A DNA stretch of 64,000 nucleotides from an uncultured Acidimicrobiales bacterium (GTDB lineage Bacteria; Actinomycetota; Acidimicrobiia; Acidimicrobiales; SZUA-35), in NCBI GenBank assembly GCA_937976305.1, contig CALJSB010000027.1, forward strand, positions 1-64,000. The letters are read 5' to 3'. Made by a program: the position numbers and the translations under genes. Below, one piece after another: positions 18,292-26,519 of the stretch. Within the stretch, counting starts at the first letter, position 1. Every line of letters begins with the position of its first letter. A model generated the notes under the pieces. The model saw nothing but the letters and a program-made list of their open reading frames with translations. It was not told the DNA's origin and searched no databases.

Positions 18292-19281
18292 ATGCGTGCT
18301 TGGCAAGTCAACGACCTCGGTGAACCTCGCGATGTGATGACGCTCGAGGAGATCGAAGATCCCACCCCTGCGGCCGACGAGGTCGTTCTGAAAGTCGAGG
18401 CGTGCGGACTGAAGTTTCCCGACCGGCTGCAGATCCAGGGCGGCTATCAAGTGAAGCCTCCGTTGCCGTTCATCCCTGGCGGAGAAATGGCCGGGACGGT
18501 CGTTGCCCTGGGGAGCGACGTCAGCGGCATCAACGTCGGTGATCGCATGCTGTCGATGGGCATGGGCGGGTTAGCCGAGTTCGCACGGGCCAAGGTCCAC
18601 GAGTGTTTCCCGATCCCCGACGAGATGAGCTTCGATCAGGCGGCGTGCCTGCTGACCAACTACGGCACAACCGTCTTCGCCCTGGAGAACCGAGCCAAGC
18701 TGGCTGCGGGTGAGACGATGCTCGTCACCGCAGCCGCCGGGGGTGTCGGGTCCGCTGCCATTCAGGTCGGAAAGGCGCTCGGCGCTCGCGTGCTCGGGTT
18801 GGCTGGTGGACCTGAAAAGGTGCAAACGGTGCTCGAGCTCGGTGCCGATGATGCGTTCGACTACAAGGAGGTCGACATCGTCGAGACCGTTCGTGCCGCC
18901 ACCGACAACAACGGCGTCGACGTTTGTTACGAAGCGGTGGGTGGTGACACCTTCGACCAGGTTCGACGTTGCATGGCGTGGGACGGTCGACTGCTCGTGA
19001 TCGGCTTCACGAGCGGACGCATCCCCGACGCTCCCGCCAACCACATCCTGCTCAAGAACTACGCCATCATGGGCGTGCACTGGGGGGCCTGGCTGGGCCG
19101 CAACCGCTCGGGTTTGAGCGAAAATTGGACCCGCATCGTCGAACTCTTCGGGACGGGCCACATCGATCCACTCATTCACTCGATCCGGCCACTGTCCGAA
19201 GCCGTTGAAGGGCTCGAAGACATCGGCGCTCGCAAGACGGTCGGCAAGGTCGTCATCTCGATCGGAGCGGACGAGTCATGA
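18292..19281 (+). CDS. NADPH:quinone oxidoreductase-family protein (MDR superfamily)
   Basis: 329 aa. MDR fold without zinc ligands: the N-terminal domain has PFIPGGEMAGTVVALGSDV and NVGDRML; the Rossmann part has VTAAAGGVGSAAIQVGKALGARVLG, then YEAVGGDTFDQ and FTSGRIP. This matches zeta-crystallin/QOR-like reductases acting on quinones or alpha,beta-unsaturated acyl compounds. The ATG at 18292 was chosen because MRAWQV is the family's usual N-terminus. It overlaps the following SDR gene by four bases, so both are one operon and probably act on related substrates. Confidence 0.9.
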   Translation: MRAWQVNDLGEPRDVMTLEEIEDPTPAADEVVLKVEACGLKFPDRLQIQGGYQVKPPLPFIPGGEMAGTVVALGSDVSGINVGDRMLSMGMGGLAEFARAKVHECFPIPDEMSFDQAACLLTNYGTTVFALENRAKLAAGETMLVTAAAGGVGSAAIQVGKALGARVLGLAGGPEKVQTVLELGADDAFDYKEVDIVETVRAATDNNGVDVCYEAVGGDTFDQVRRCMAWDGRLLVIGFTSGRIPDAPANHILLKNYAIMGVHWGAWLGRNRSGLSENWTRIVELFGTGHIDPLIHSIRPLSEAVEGLEDIGARKTVGKVVISIGADES

Positions 19282-20045
19282 GCGGAGCCAACTTCGATCT
19301 CACTGGCAAGGTCGCCGTTGTCACCGGAGGAAGCCGCGGTCTCGGCCGTGAGATGGTGCGAGCCTTCTCGGCCGCCGGAGCAACGGTGGTGATTGCCAGC
19401 CGGAAGCTCGAAGCATGCGGGATCTTGGCGACCGAGATCACCAGCGGCGGCGGTGACGCTCTCGCTGTGGAGTGCCACGTCGGCTATTGGGACAGTTGTG
19501 ATGCCCTCGCCGAGACGGTCTACGACACCTACGGGCGCTGCGACATCCTGGTGAACAACGCCGGGATGTCGCCCCTCTATGACCGCCTGGTGAACGTCAG
19601 CGAAGCGCTCTACGACAAGGTGCTCGACGTCAACCTCAAAGGTCCGTTCCGTCTCATGGCCAACTTCGGAGATCGAATGGTGCAAGGCGACGGTGGGTCG
19701 ATCATCAACGTCAGCTCGGTCGCTGCGGTGCGGCCAACACCGAACGAAGCTGCATACGGCGCAGCAAAGTCGGGCCTCAACGCGCTGACGTTGTCGTTCT
19801 CTCGTGAGTACGCCCCGTCGGTTCGTGTGAACACGATCATGCCTGGGCCGTTCCTGACCGACATCTCAAAGGCATGGGACCTCGAGTCGTTCACCGCCAT
19901 GGCCAAAGAGAACATCCCGCTGCAGCGAGGCGGCAACCCAGACGAGATCGTTGGCGCTGCGCTCTACTTCGCGAGCGACGCCTCGAGCTACACCACCGGG
20001 TCCGTGCTGAAGATCGACGGCGGCACCGTGTGGCCACCGGCCTAG
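19278..20045 (+). CDS. short-chain dehydrogenase/reductase
   Basis: 255 aa, classical SDR. Cofactor motif TGGSRGLG near residue 17, NNAGMSPLY, catalytic Ser in INVSSVAAV and YGAAKSG (YxxxK), then the C-terminal GSVLKIDGG. A NAD(P)-dependent alcohol dehydrogenase or ketoreductase; substrate unknown. Translationally coupled to the upstream quinone-oxidoreductase-family gene (ATGA). Confidence 0.92.
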   Translation: MSGANFDLTGKVAVVTGGSRGLGREMVRAFSAAGATVVIASRKLEACGILATEITSGGGDALAVECHVGYWDSCDALAETVYDTYGRCDILVNNAGMSPLYDRLVNVSEALYDKVLDVNLKGPFRLMANFGDRMVQGDGGSIINVSSVAAVRPTPNEAAYGAAKSGLNALTLSFSREYAPSVRVNTIMPGPFLTDISKAWDLESFTAMAKENIPLQRGGNPDEIVGAALYFASDASSYTTGSVLKIDGGTVWPPA

Positions 20046-20197
20046 CAGCCGGCGCGGTCCGACACCTTCGCTCCGAGGAACATTGCCCGTACCGTGCGGA
20101 CACAGGGCGTGCCACTCTGATTTGAGATGCCCGAACCTTGGCGGGAACGGGCGCTCAGAAACCAACAAGCAACTGTGGGCATGCCGTGCGTGAAGTG

Positions 20198-20371
20198 ATG
20201 GGGGACGAAATCGAAGAGCGGAAGCGCCGGGGTTTCCTGGCGTTCTTAGCCATGGTGGTGTTCGTTGCGCTGCAACTGATCGCCATCCAGACATTCACCG
20301 GAAACGAGTCCGGCTTGCCGGATGCCGGCGTGTTTGAGGTCAGTACTGGGGAGCAAGAGCTCCCGCTCTAG
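20198..20371 (+). CDS. small single-span membrane protein
   Basis: 57 aa from ATG at 20198 (GTG at 20186 possible). A charged start (MGDEIEERKRRG) is followed by one hydrophobic helix FLAFLAMVVFVALQLIAIQ and a short acidic tail. No family recognised. The positive-inside layout and helix are typical of real small membrane proteins, but coding evidence is limited; there is no clear ribosome-binding site. It converges with the marR gene, 14 bases away. Confidence 0.5.
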   Translation: MGDEIEERKRRGFLAFLAMVVFVALQLIAIQTFTGNESGLPDAGVFEVSTGEQELPL

Positions 20372-20385
20372 AGCTCGCTTCGATA

Positions 20386-20865
20386 TCAAGCTGGCTCGCC
20401 GAGCTTGTGAAGGAGACGTTTTAGTACGGCCATCTCATCGAGAGTGAGCCGGTTCCCGACGTGACGGTCAATTCCGTCGAGATGTACCCGACCCGCACGC
20501 ATGAACGTGCGCCGACCTTCCTTTGCAAGTACTACGACGCTGCCCCGGCCATCGGTGCCACACGACCGGCGCTCAATGATGCCCTTCTCGACAAGACGGT
20601 CAACGAGACGGGTCGCGCCGCTTCGGCTCAATCGCCGATGGTCCGCGATAGCAGAAGGGCGCAGACCCTCGTCTCCTGCCTCGTAGAGCATCAAGAGGAT
20701 CTCGTAGTGCTCGATCTGCACGCCGGTCCTTTCGGCCATTTCGCGGGCGAGGTCGTTATAAATGCCCGTGAAGGCCATCAGCAGCGAACGCCATGCCTCA
20801 GAGGCAGGGGTTGAACGTACGTCGGTCACGGGTCCGACACTAACCCCTGACAGTAGTTGCGTCAT
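20386..20865 (-). CDS. MarR-family transcriptional regulator
   Basis: 159 aa from the ATG at 20865, which has AGAAG 8 bases upstream; ATG at 20880 is an alternative. The winged helix reads LLMLYEAGDEGLRPSAIADHRRLSRSGATRLVDRLVEKGIIERR, with the wing GTDGRGSVVVLAKEG. It is divergent from the CDGSH-glutamate synthase fusion, and two TAGTTG/CAACTA palindromes lie between them, one covering its own start codon. It probably represses itself and the fusion gene and is released by a small ligand, often a phenolic or oxidant in this family. Confidence 0.9.
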   Translation of the reverse strand: MTQLLSGVSVGPVTDVRSTPASEAWRSLLMAFTGIYNDLAREMAERTGVQIEHYEILLMLYEAGDEGLRPSAIADHRRLSRSGATRLVDRLVEKGIIERRSCGTDGRGSVVVLAKEGRRTFMRAGRVHLDGIDRHVGNRLTLDEMAVLKRLLHKLGEPA

Positions 20866-20873
20866 ACAACTAC
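20853..20873. promoter_or_regulatory. palindromic operator 1 (MarR type)
   Basis: GTAGTTG-N7-CAACTAC, perfect 7-base arms, covering the marR start codon. Shares the TAGTTG half-site with operator 2. Confidence 0.65.
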
Positions 20874-20893
20874 TTCTCATATGGTTGCGCGCA

Positions 20894-20909
20894 TCAACTA
20901 CCTAGTTGA
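20894..20909. promoter_or_regulatory. palindromic operator 2 (MarR type)
   Basis: TCAACTA-CC-TAGTTGA, perfect 7-base arms. It overlaps a TTGACA hexamer (20906-20911) suited to be the -35 box of the fusion gene, so protein bound here would block its promoter. Confidence 0.7.
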
Positions 20910-20961
20910 CATGCGCAACAACCCGCACCAACTCGACTGGCCAGCCGGAGGCATCAGAAAC

Positions 20962-22527
20962 ATGTCCAACCCAATCATTGCTGACAACTCACCCAAGCCG
21001 GTTCAAGTGAAAGCGGGCGAGGAAGTCTTCTGGTGCGCATGTGGCCAGTCGAAGAACCAGCCGTTCTGCGACGGCTCACATGCTGGCACTGACTTCTCAC
21101 CGGTGGCTTTCACACCAGACGAAGACGGCGAAGCCTTCCTGTGCGCGTGCAAGCACACCGGCAACGCTCCGTACTGCGATGGAACTCATACCCAGTTCAC
21201 TGCCGATCAAGTCGGCACCGACGGCGGTGCTGCGATCGAAACAGCCGTGGCGCTCGGTGATTCCGGCGGGTCCGATGCGCCAACGGCGCGGGCTACGCCC
21301 GAAGAACCGACCGTCGCCTTCATTCACGACCTTGCTCGCAACGGTCTGACAAAGTTCGGACATCACGGCCCGATGACCTCAATGGGCGTCCCCCGGAAGG
21401 ATCTTCCCCACTGGGACGACATCCAGATCATGGCGGCGCAGATGGCGACCAAGCCGCTACTCGACGAGGCAGACGTTGGCACCGAACTCGTGATCGGCCC
21501 CGAGGCTGACAAGCCGCTACGACTCGAGATCCCACTGTTCGTATCGGACATGAGCTTCGGAGCTCTCTCCGAGGAAGCGAAGGTGTCGCTGGCCCGAGGT
21601 GCTGAGTTGGCCGGCACCGGCATCTGCTCGGGTGAGGGCGGCATGCTTCCCGAAGAACAGGAAGCCAACAGCCGGTACTTCTACGAGTTGGCCAGCGCCA
21701 AGTTTGGCTACGACGAGAGCCTCCTGCCGCTCGTCCAGGCCTTTCATTTCAAGGGAGGACAGGGGGCCAAGACCGGCACGGGCGGACATCTTCCCGGCTC
21801 GAAGAACCAGGGCAAGATCAGCGAAGTTCGCAAGATTGCCGAAGGCGAACCCGCAATCTCGCCATCGACGTTCGCTGATCTCAACACTGCTGAGGATTTC
21901 AGGCGTTTCGGCGATCGCGTCCGTGAAGTCAGCGGCGGCATTCCGATCGGCATGAAGTTGAGCGCCCAACACATCGAAGCAGATATGGGGTTCGCGCTTG
22001 ACGCCGGCGTCGACTACATCATCCTCGATGGCCGCGGTGGCGGCACTGGCGCGGCGCCAGAGATCTTTCGCAACCACATCTCGGTGCCGACGATCCCGGC
22101 GCTCGCACGAGCTCGCCGCTTTCTCGACGAACGTGGGGCAAGCGGGCGCGTCACCCTCATCATCACGGGCGGCCTGCGTGTCCCAGTCGACTTCGTGAAG
22201 GCGATGGCGCTCGGCGCCGATGGCGTCGCAATCTCCAACTCGGCCATGCAGGCCGTTGGTTGTGTGGCGGCACGCATGTGCAACTCAAACAACTGCCCTG
22301 CCGGCATCGCCACGCAAAAGCCTGAGCTCCGGGCCCGCCTCGACGTCGACGCCGCGAGCCAGCGGCTTGCAACGTTCTTCGAAGCCTCGACCGAGCTCAT
22401 GCAGGTCATGGCACGAGCATGCGGTCACGACCACTTGAGCAAGCTCGAGAAACACGACCTCGCCACGTGGGATGACCAGATGGCGAAGCTCACCGGCATC
22501 GAATATTCAGGCTTTACCGCACTGTGA
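20962..22527 (+). CDS. CDGSH iron-sulfur / FMN-binding glutamate synthase-domain fusion protein
   Basis: 521 aa. Two CDGSH-type motifs come first: CACGQSKNQPFCDGSH (about residues 25-40) and CACKHTGNAPYCDGTH (about 61-76), each fit for a 2Fe-2S cluster. Residues about 150-510 match the synthase domain of glutamate synthase large subunits: FVSDMSFGALSEEAK, FHFKGGQGAKTGTGGHLP, DGRGGGTGAAP and the cluster motif CNSNNCPAGIATQ. There is no glutaminase domain, so it may use free ammonia or act as an FMN/Fe-S oxidoreductase of another kind. GGAGG 11 bases before the ATG fixes the start. Divergent from marR. Confidence 0.88.
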   Translation: MSNPIIADNSPKPVQVKAGEEVFWCACGQSKNQPFCDGSHAGTDFSPVAFTPDEDGEAFLCACKHTGNAPYCDGTHTQFTADQVGTDGGAAIETAVALGDSGGSDAPTARATPEEPTVAFIHDLARNGLTKFGHHGPMTSMGVPRKDLPHWDDIQIMAAQMATKPLLDEADVGTELVIGPEADKPLRLEIPLFVSDMSFGALSEEAKVSLARGAELAGTGICSGEGGMLPEEQEANSRYFYELASAKFGYDESLLPLVQAFHFKGGQGAKTGTGGHLPGSKNQGKISEVRKIAEGEPAISPSTFADLNTAEDFRRFGDRVREVSGGIPIGMKLSAQHIEADMGFALDAGVDYIILDGRGGGTGAAPEIFRNHISVPTIPALARARRFLDERGASGRVTLIITGGLRVPVDFVKAMALGADGVAISNSAMQAVGCVAARMCNSNNCPAGIATQKPELRARLDVDAASQRLATFFEASTELMQVMARACGHDHLSKLEKHDLATWDDQMAKLTGIEYSGFTAL

Positions 22528-22538
22528 GCGGCGGCATG

Positions 22539-23423
22539 TCAACGTTCGACGCCTAGATCACGTCGGAACTCTCCGGGAGTCTGCCCGAGATGGCGGCGCA
22601 CGAACTTCGTGAAGTTCGACGAGTCAACGAGTCCGAACACGTCGCGGATTTCACTGATAGGCCGAGAGCTGTCGGCGAGCAGCCGACGCAGCTCGAGATT
22701 GATGCGCTCGTCAACGACTTGTTTCGCCGTCTGACCCGTGACTGCATCGCAGGCACGGTCCAACGTACGCGTGCTGTAACCGAGCGACGCGCCGAGCTCT
22801 GCCACTGACGGACGGGAAAAGAGCTGCTCCTCGAGCGCCTTGCGGAGATCGAGATATGCCTGCGGAACGGCCTCGAGGCTGCTTGGAGTTCCGACGTGGT
22901 CGTCGATCAGCGTCAGGACGACCTTCAACATGGTGCGGAGCTGCTCGCCCGATCTGATCGATTCCCCGAATCGATCCTGCTCCCTTCGCATCTCATTGAG
23001 CCATCCCATCACTCGCGACAGCTCGGTTGGGTCGAGCTGCACCGCGCTGGGCACACCACTCCCCGGATACCACACCGGACTGCTCGCCGAGTGCGGATGA
23101 TGCTCGACCGGCCAGATCGCCATGTCAGCCACAAGGGTCGGCGTTTCTTCGAACTTCTGCACCTGACCGGGCCGGATATGCAGCACGGTTCCTGCGGACA
23201 AGCGATGCGGTGCGAAGTCCACGTGATGCGTTCCGTGACCGGCGGAGCAAACCACGAGCTGATGAAACCGTGCTCGCTGCAGGTTCCGCATGTGGCGGTC
23301 GGGCATTCGCTCCATGAGTTCTTGCCGATCGAGAATCTCAACCGGAAGACCACCCGAATGGTGTTGAGGATCGAAGAAGATGTCGATCGCCGGTTCTCGC
23401 TTCTCTTCTCCTTCGCCTGACAT
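22539..23423 (-). CDS. AraC-family transcriptional regulator
   Basis: 294 aa. The N-terminal half is a cupin-like sensor (LQRARFHQLVVCSAGHGTHHVDF, GTVLHIRPGQVQKF). The C-terminal about 100 residues have the two AraC helix-turn-helix units: SVAELGASLGYSTRTLDRACDAV and ISEIRDVFGLVDSSNFTKFVRRHLGQTPGEFR. AGAGAGG 5 bases before the ATG is a good ribosome site. It converges with the CDGSH-synthase gene and diverges from the VOC gene, with a palindrome between, so the VOC gene is the likeliest target. Confidence 0.92.
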   Translation of the reverse strand: MSGEGEEKREPAIDIFFDPQHHSGGLPVEILDRQELMERMPDRHMRNLQRARFHQLVVCSAGHGTHHVDFAPHRLSAGTVLHIRPGQVQKFEETPTLVADMAIWPVEHHPHSASSPVWYPGSGVPSAVQLDPTELSRVMGWLNEMRREQDRFGESIRSGEQLRTMLKVVLTLIDDHVGTPSSLEAVPQAYLDLRKALEEQLFSRPSVAELGASLGYSTRTLDRACDAVTGQTAKQVVDERINLELRRLLADSSRPISEIRDVFGLVDSSNFTKFVRRHLGQTPGEFRRDLGVER

Positions 23424-23458
23424 GTCGCCTCTCTGGGCTCGCGGGTGAAATCAGCCTT

Positions 23459-23475
23459 GCCAGTCAAGCACTGGC
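23459..23475. promoter_or_regulatory. palindrome between araC-type gene and VOC gene
   Basis: GCCAGT-CAAGC-ACTGGC, 6-base arms, in the divergent intergenic space. Candidate operator. Confidence 0.45.
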
Positions 23476-23589
23476 ATGACGGGCAACACGCGACCGCTCA
23501 CGAAGCTGTCGGGTTCCGACCTGCACGTGTCGAGATTCGCCCTTGGGGTTCACACGTGCGGTCGGCACGCTGAAGCCGGAGGTAATTCC

Positions 23590-23952
23590 ATGATTGACAA
23601 ATCAGTTCGACCCCGTATTGCCATCGGCCATGTGCTTCTTTCTGGAGCCGACCTTCCAGCTCTCGCTGCGTTCTACGCCGAGGTCGGCATGCGTCCCGTT
23701 GTCGCCATGGAACACATGGCCATCGTGGAGCTTCGCGGCGGCACACACATTGTGATCTCGCCAGGCCCGGCAGGTCAGGGGGAGCTCGATCTCATGGTGG
23801 ACGACATCGACGAGACAAGAGAGATCTTCATGGCCGCCGGGGCTGAGGTGTCCGAGATTCGCCGTGGCAATCCCCACGATCGCTTCCACACCACCGACCC
23901 AGAAGGCAACAAACTGGTTGTGCTCTCAAGCCACGTGACGGGAACCGTCTGA
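23590..23952 (+). CDS. VOC (glyoxalase/dioxygenase fold) protein
   Basis: 120 aa from the ATG at 23590, preceded by GGAGG with 8-base spacing; the longer upstream frame is not conserved in style. The two beta-alpha-beta-beta-beta units of the VOC fold are visible: IGHVLLSGADLPALAAFYAEVGMRPV and ELDLMVDDIDETREIFMAAGAEV, ending in FHTTDPEGNKLVVLS. The expected metal ligands are only partly present (His in IGHV; the C-terminal Glu in DPEGN), so it may be an enzyme or a binding protein. Probably controlled by the divergent AraC regulator. Confidence 0.85.
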   Translation: MIDKSVRPRIAIGHVLLSGADLPALAAFYAEVGMRPVVAMEHMAIVELRGGTHIVISPGPAGQGELDLMVDDIDETREIFMAAGAEVSEIRRGNPHDRFHTTDPEGNKLVVLSSHVTGTV

Positions 23953-24058
23953 GCATGAACGTGCCAGCGATCTTGAGACAACGTCCTCTCATCGCTGTCG
24001 ATGCTGGCTCACCCGTACCGAAATCGAGGGCGAATTTCGCGTTTCGCGCGGGCTCGGG

Positions 24059-24676
24059 TCAGTTGAGATCTTCGGCGTCGACATCCGCACCAACAACAAA
24101 GTTGTAGCCCTCGGCCAAGATACGCATCGTGATATCGAGCTCAGCTTCGGTCTGCGGTGTGTAGATCATCACCACGCCACCCCAGAAGCTCTCGCGTCCG
24201 ACCCACGGATGCAGTTCGCCCCACCTCTGTTCGTCAACCTCTACGGCGACGTCGAGTGGAAGCCACACGTGCAGGCTGCCGTCTGGGTGGATGTGGGCAA
24301 ACTCCTGGCTCAATGCAATCACGTCCGGCCGAGCGAGTTCGAGGTCATCGTCGAACGCGAGCTGGACCGCGCCAGGTAGCGAGATGCCGGATGGTTGGCT
24401 CGAGACGCTCGGAAAGAGGAACGCCCGGCGTCGAAGCTCGGCATCGATCTCGGCGACCGGTCCAACGCCAAGCTGGACATGGGGTACCGACTCACTGGTC
24501 GCGACCCGCTCGCCTTCCCGCTCCGGAAGTTCGAATGCCACCCCCGAGTCCGAGTCGTTCTGTACGTCCACCGACCGTTCCGGGGCGGCTGTATCGCTGC
24601 CGACGGCCGTGCATCCCGCCGCCACAAAAAGCGACACAGCCAGGAGCTTGAGGTTGGACGTCGTTGAGCGGTTCAT
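24059..24676 (-). CDS. lipoprotein with luciferase-like (DUF5519) domain
   Basis: 205 aa. A signal peptide (LKLLAVSLFVAAGC) ends in a lipobox Cys. After an acidic linker, residues about 95-200 match the DUF5519 luciferase-family pattern: SQEFAHIHPDGSLHVWLPLDVA, WGELHPW and GVVMIYTPQTEAELDITMRIL. Domain function is unclear; most members are cytoplasmic, so a lipidated form is unusual. Its ATG overlaps the patatin stop by four bases, making it the last gene of the siderophore-interacting protein operon. Confidence 0.8.
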   Translation of the reverse strand: MNRSTTSNLKLLAVSLFVAAGCTAVGSDTAAPERSVDVQNDSDSGVAFELPEREGERVATSESVPHVQLGVGPVAEIDAELRRRAFLFPSVSSQPSGISLPGAVQLAFDDDLELARPDVIALSQEFAHIHPDGSLHVWLPLDVAVEVDEQRWGELHPWVGRESFWGGVVMIYTPQTEAELDITMRILAEGYNFVVGADVDAEDLN

Positions 24677-25584
24677 GCGCTTCCCGATCTCAGTCGGGCT
24701 GGGCGCCCCAGGTTCCCGCCGCCGCTGCCAGCGTCGTTCAGTAGCTGGGCGACCTCGGCCCGAACTTCTGACACGATGTCGATGGCGACCTCTGGGCTTT
24801 TTCTCGGGAATCCCGCGGCACGAGCGACAATGTCACCGTTCGGTTCGACGACGATCACCTTGGTGCCGGTGCGTTCAAGTAATCGCTTCTCCTGATCGAG
24901 CTGACGCCGAGCCCGCTCTCGAATCAGGCCGCGGCCCGGTCTTGTCATTGGTGAGGCGATGACAGCAACATCGAGGTCGTGATCAGCGAACAGGCCGGCA
25001 TGTGTTGCTGATGCGACCGCACCGTCGATGTAGCGATCTTTACCAATCTGTTTGGGTTGGAACATCCCGGGCACCGCCGATGTCGCCTCGAGCGCGTCAC
25101 TCACAGACACGTCGGTTCGATCTCGCCCGAACACGATGGTTTGGCCATCGCCGAGTCGGACCGCGGTGATCCACAAACCCGCCGGCCAGTGGTCGAGTCC
25201 CGTGGTTGGAAAGCGACGGAGCGGGAACGTAGGAAACGGCCCAGCGGGAAGCAGGCCAGCGAGACCCACAGCTCCTCCCAGGCGAACCATCGACGGTTCT
25301 TGAGGTCGAAGCCGATGCAGCGGACGTCGGGAAAGCTCTTGTTTGATCTGCCGCATCTCTTCACGTTCTTCCTCAGACAACGGCCGGGCAATGGCGTCCA
25401 GCACCTCTTCGGTTGTTGCACCGGAAAAGAGCGACGCCGCGACGGCGCCCCCGGCGGATGTCCCGACGACCGTCTCCGTATCACGTACGCCTACCCCGAG
25501 TGCCGCCGCAACCCCTTCGGCCACCCCGAGATGAAACGCCCACCCAAAGGGGCCGCCAGCGCCGAGAGCAAGTCCGATCCTCAT
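24673..25584 (-). CDS. patatin-like phospholipase
   Basis: 303 aa from the ATG at 25584. The oxyanion loop LALGAGGPFGWAFHLGV, nucleophile elbow GTSAGG and the second catalytic residue in YIDGAVAS (Asp-Gly-Ala) are all present, so the Ser-Asp dyad is intact. No signal peptide: it acts inside the cell on membrane lipid or acyl esters. Two bases separate it from the siderophore-interacting protein gene upstream and four bases overlap the lipoprotein downstream, so the three form one tight operon. Confidence 0.9.
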   Translation of the reverse strand: MRIGLALGAGGPFGWAFHLGVAEGVAAALGVGVRDTETVVGTSAGGAVAASLFSGATTEEVLDAIARPLSEEEREEMRQIKQELSRRPLHRLRPQEPSMVRLGGAVGLAGLLPAGPFPTFPLRRFPTTGLDHWPAGLWITAVRLGDGQTIVFGRDRTDVSVSDALEATSAVPGMFQPKQIGKDRYIDGAVASATHAGLFADHDLDVAVIASPMTRPGRGLIRERARRQLDQEKRLLERTGTKVIVVEPNGDIVARAAGFPRKSPEVAIDIVSEVRAEVAQLLNDAGSGGGNLGRPARLRSGSA

Positions 25585-25586
25585 GC

Positions 25587-26408
25587 TCACGCAGCGTCCT
25601 GCGATTGCTCGGCCATCCAACCACGCTTGACCTCGCGCCACGCCTCGTCAGTGAAGGTCCGACGCCAGTAGGGCGAGATCGAAGCGGTCGAGTCTTCGAC
25701 GCCGCGTTCGATCAGCAGATGCTTGCGAACTGCCCGCACCTCACCGGCTTCCCCATGCACGAAGACGTCAAAGGTGCCGTCAGGAAACTCCGCGGCGGCC
25801 ACCGCCCCGGGTAGAAGCATCTCGGGAGTAGCAGAGGAGTTGCGATACAGCCACGTGACCGAGACGTCGGCTTGAGCGTCGAGTTCGAGCTTGTCCTCGG
25901 GCCCGTCCACGACGACCAACGCCTTGGCGATGGCATCTGGCGGAAGCGCTTCGATCGAAGCAGCGATCGCGGGAAACGCACTCTCGTCCCCGACAAAGAG
26001 ATGCCAGTCGACATCGCGAGATGGCCGATACGAGCCTCCAGGCCCCTCGAACTGCAAACGGTCGCCGGGGCGCGTGCGTTGTGCCCATGCGCCAGCGAAA
26101 CCGACGTCTCCGTGGGCTACGAAGTCGATGGTGAGTTCCTGTCGTTCGCTGTCCCATCGTCGGATCGTGAAGCGCCTCGGCCGCGGCCGGTGCTCTGGCA
26201 AAACACCATCGAGATCGTGCGGCCCGAATGGCACCTGTACTGGAGAGTGAGCCGGAATGAATCGGGCATTGATATAGGCGTCAGTGGCGTCTGTGCCAGC
26301 GAAGTTGGACAACTCACCGTTGTGAAGAACGACGCGAATCATGGTGGGAGTGAGCCTCTCGACTGACTTCACCTCGCCGTACATCGGGGTCTTTTTCTCG
26401 TTGCGCAT
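25587..26408 (-). CDS. siderophore-interacting protein (FAD-dependent ferric-siderophore reductase)
   Basis: 273 aa. The FAD-binding barrel contains RPRRFTIRRWDSERQELTIDFVAHG followed by GFAGAWAQRTRPGD and FEGPGGSYRP; the C-terminal NAD(P) domain has HLFVGDESAFPAIAASIEAL and FVHGEAGEVRAVRKHL. This is the SIP/ViuB family that reduces ferric siderophores to release iron. GGAG 5 bases before the ATG fixes the start. An AT-rich inverted repeat just upstream (26427-26446) may be a metal-responsive operator. First gene of an operon with patatin and a lipoprotein. Confidence 0.92.
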   Translation of the reverse strand: MRNEKKTPMYGEVKSVERLTPTMIRVVLHNGELSNFAGTDATDAYINARFIPAHSPVQVPFGPHDLDGVLPEHRPRPRRFTIRRWDSERQELTIDFVAHGDVGFAGAWAQRTRPGDRLQFEGPGGSYRPSRDVDWHLFVGDESAFPAIAASIEALPPDAIAKALVVVDGPEDKLELDAQADVSVTWLYRNSSATPEMLLPGAVAAAEFPDGTFDVFVHGEAGEVRAVRKHLLIERGVEDSTASISPYWRRTFTDEAWREVKRGWMAEQSQDAA

Positions 26409-26426
26409 AGCTACTCCTTCGAGAGT

Positions 26427-26446
26427 TTGTTAGCAATGCTTAACAA
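26427..26446. promoter_or_regulatory. AT-rich inverted repeat, possible iron-responsive operator
   Basis: TTGTTAGC-AAT-GCTTAACAA: inverted arms with a single-base asymmetry, centred 28 bases before the siderophore-interacting protein start. General shape recalls DtxR/IdeR-type boxes, but it is not a consensus match. Confidence 0.4.
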
Positions 26447-26519
26447 CACACCCGGATGGATCGATTCCGAGTTTGATGGAGACGTCGTCTTTCGACCTTC
26501 GCTTGTCGAACTCCTACCG

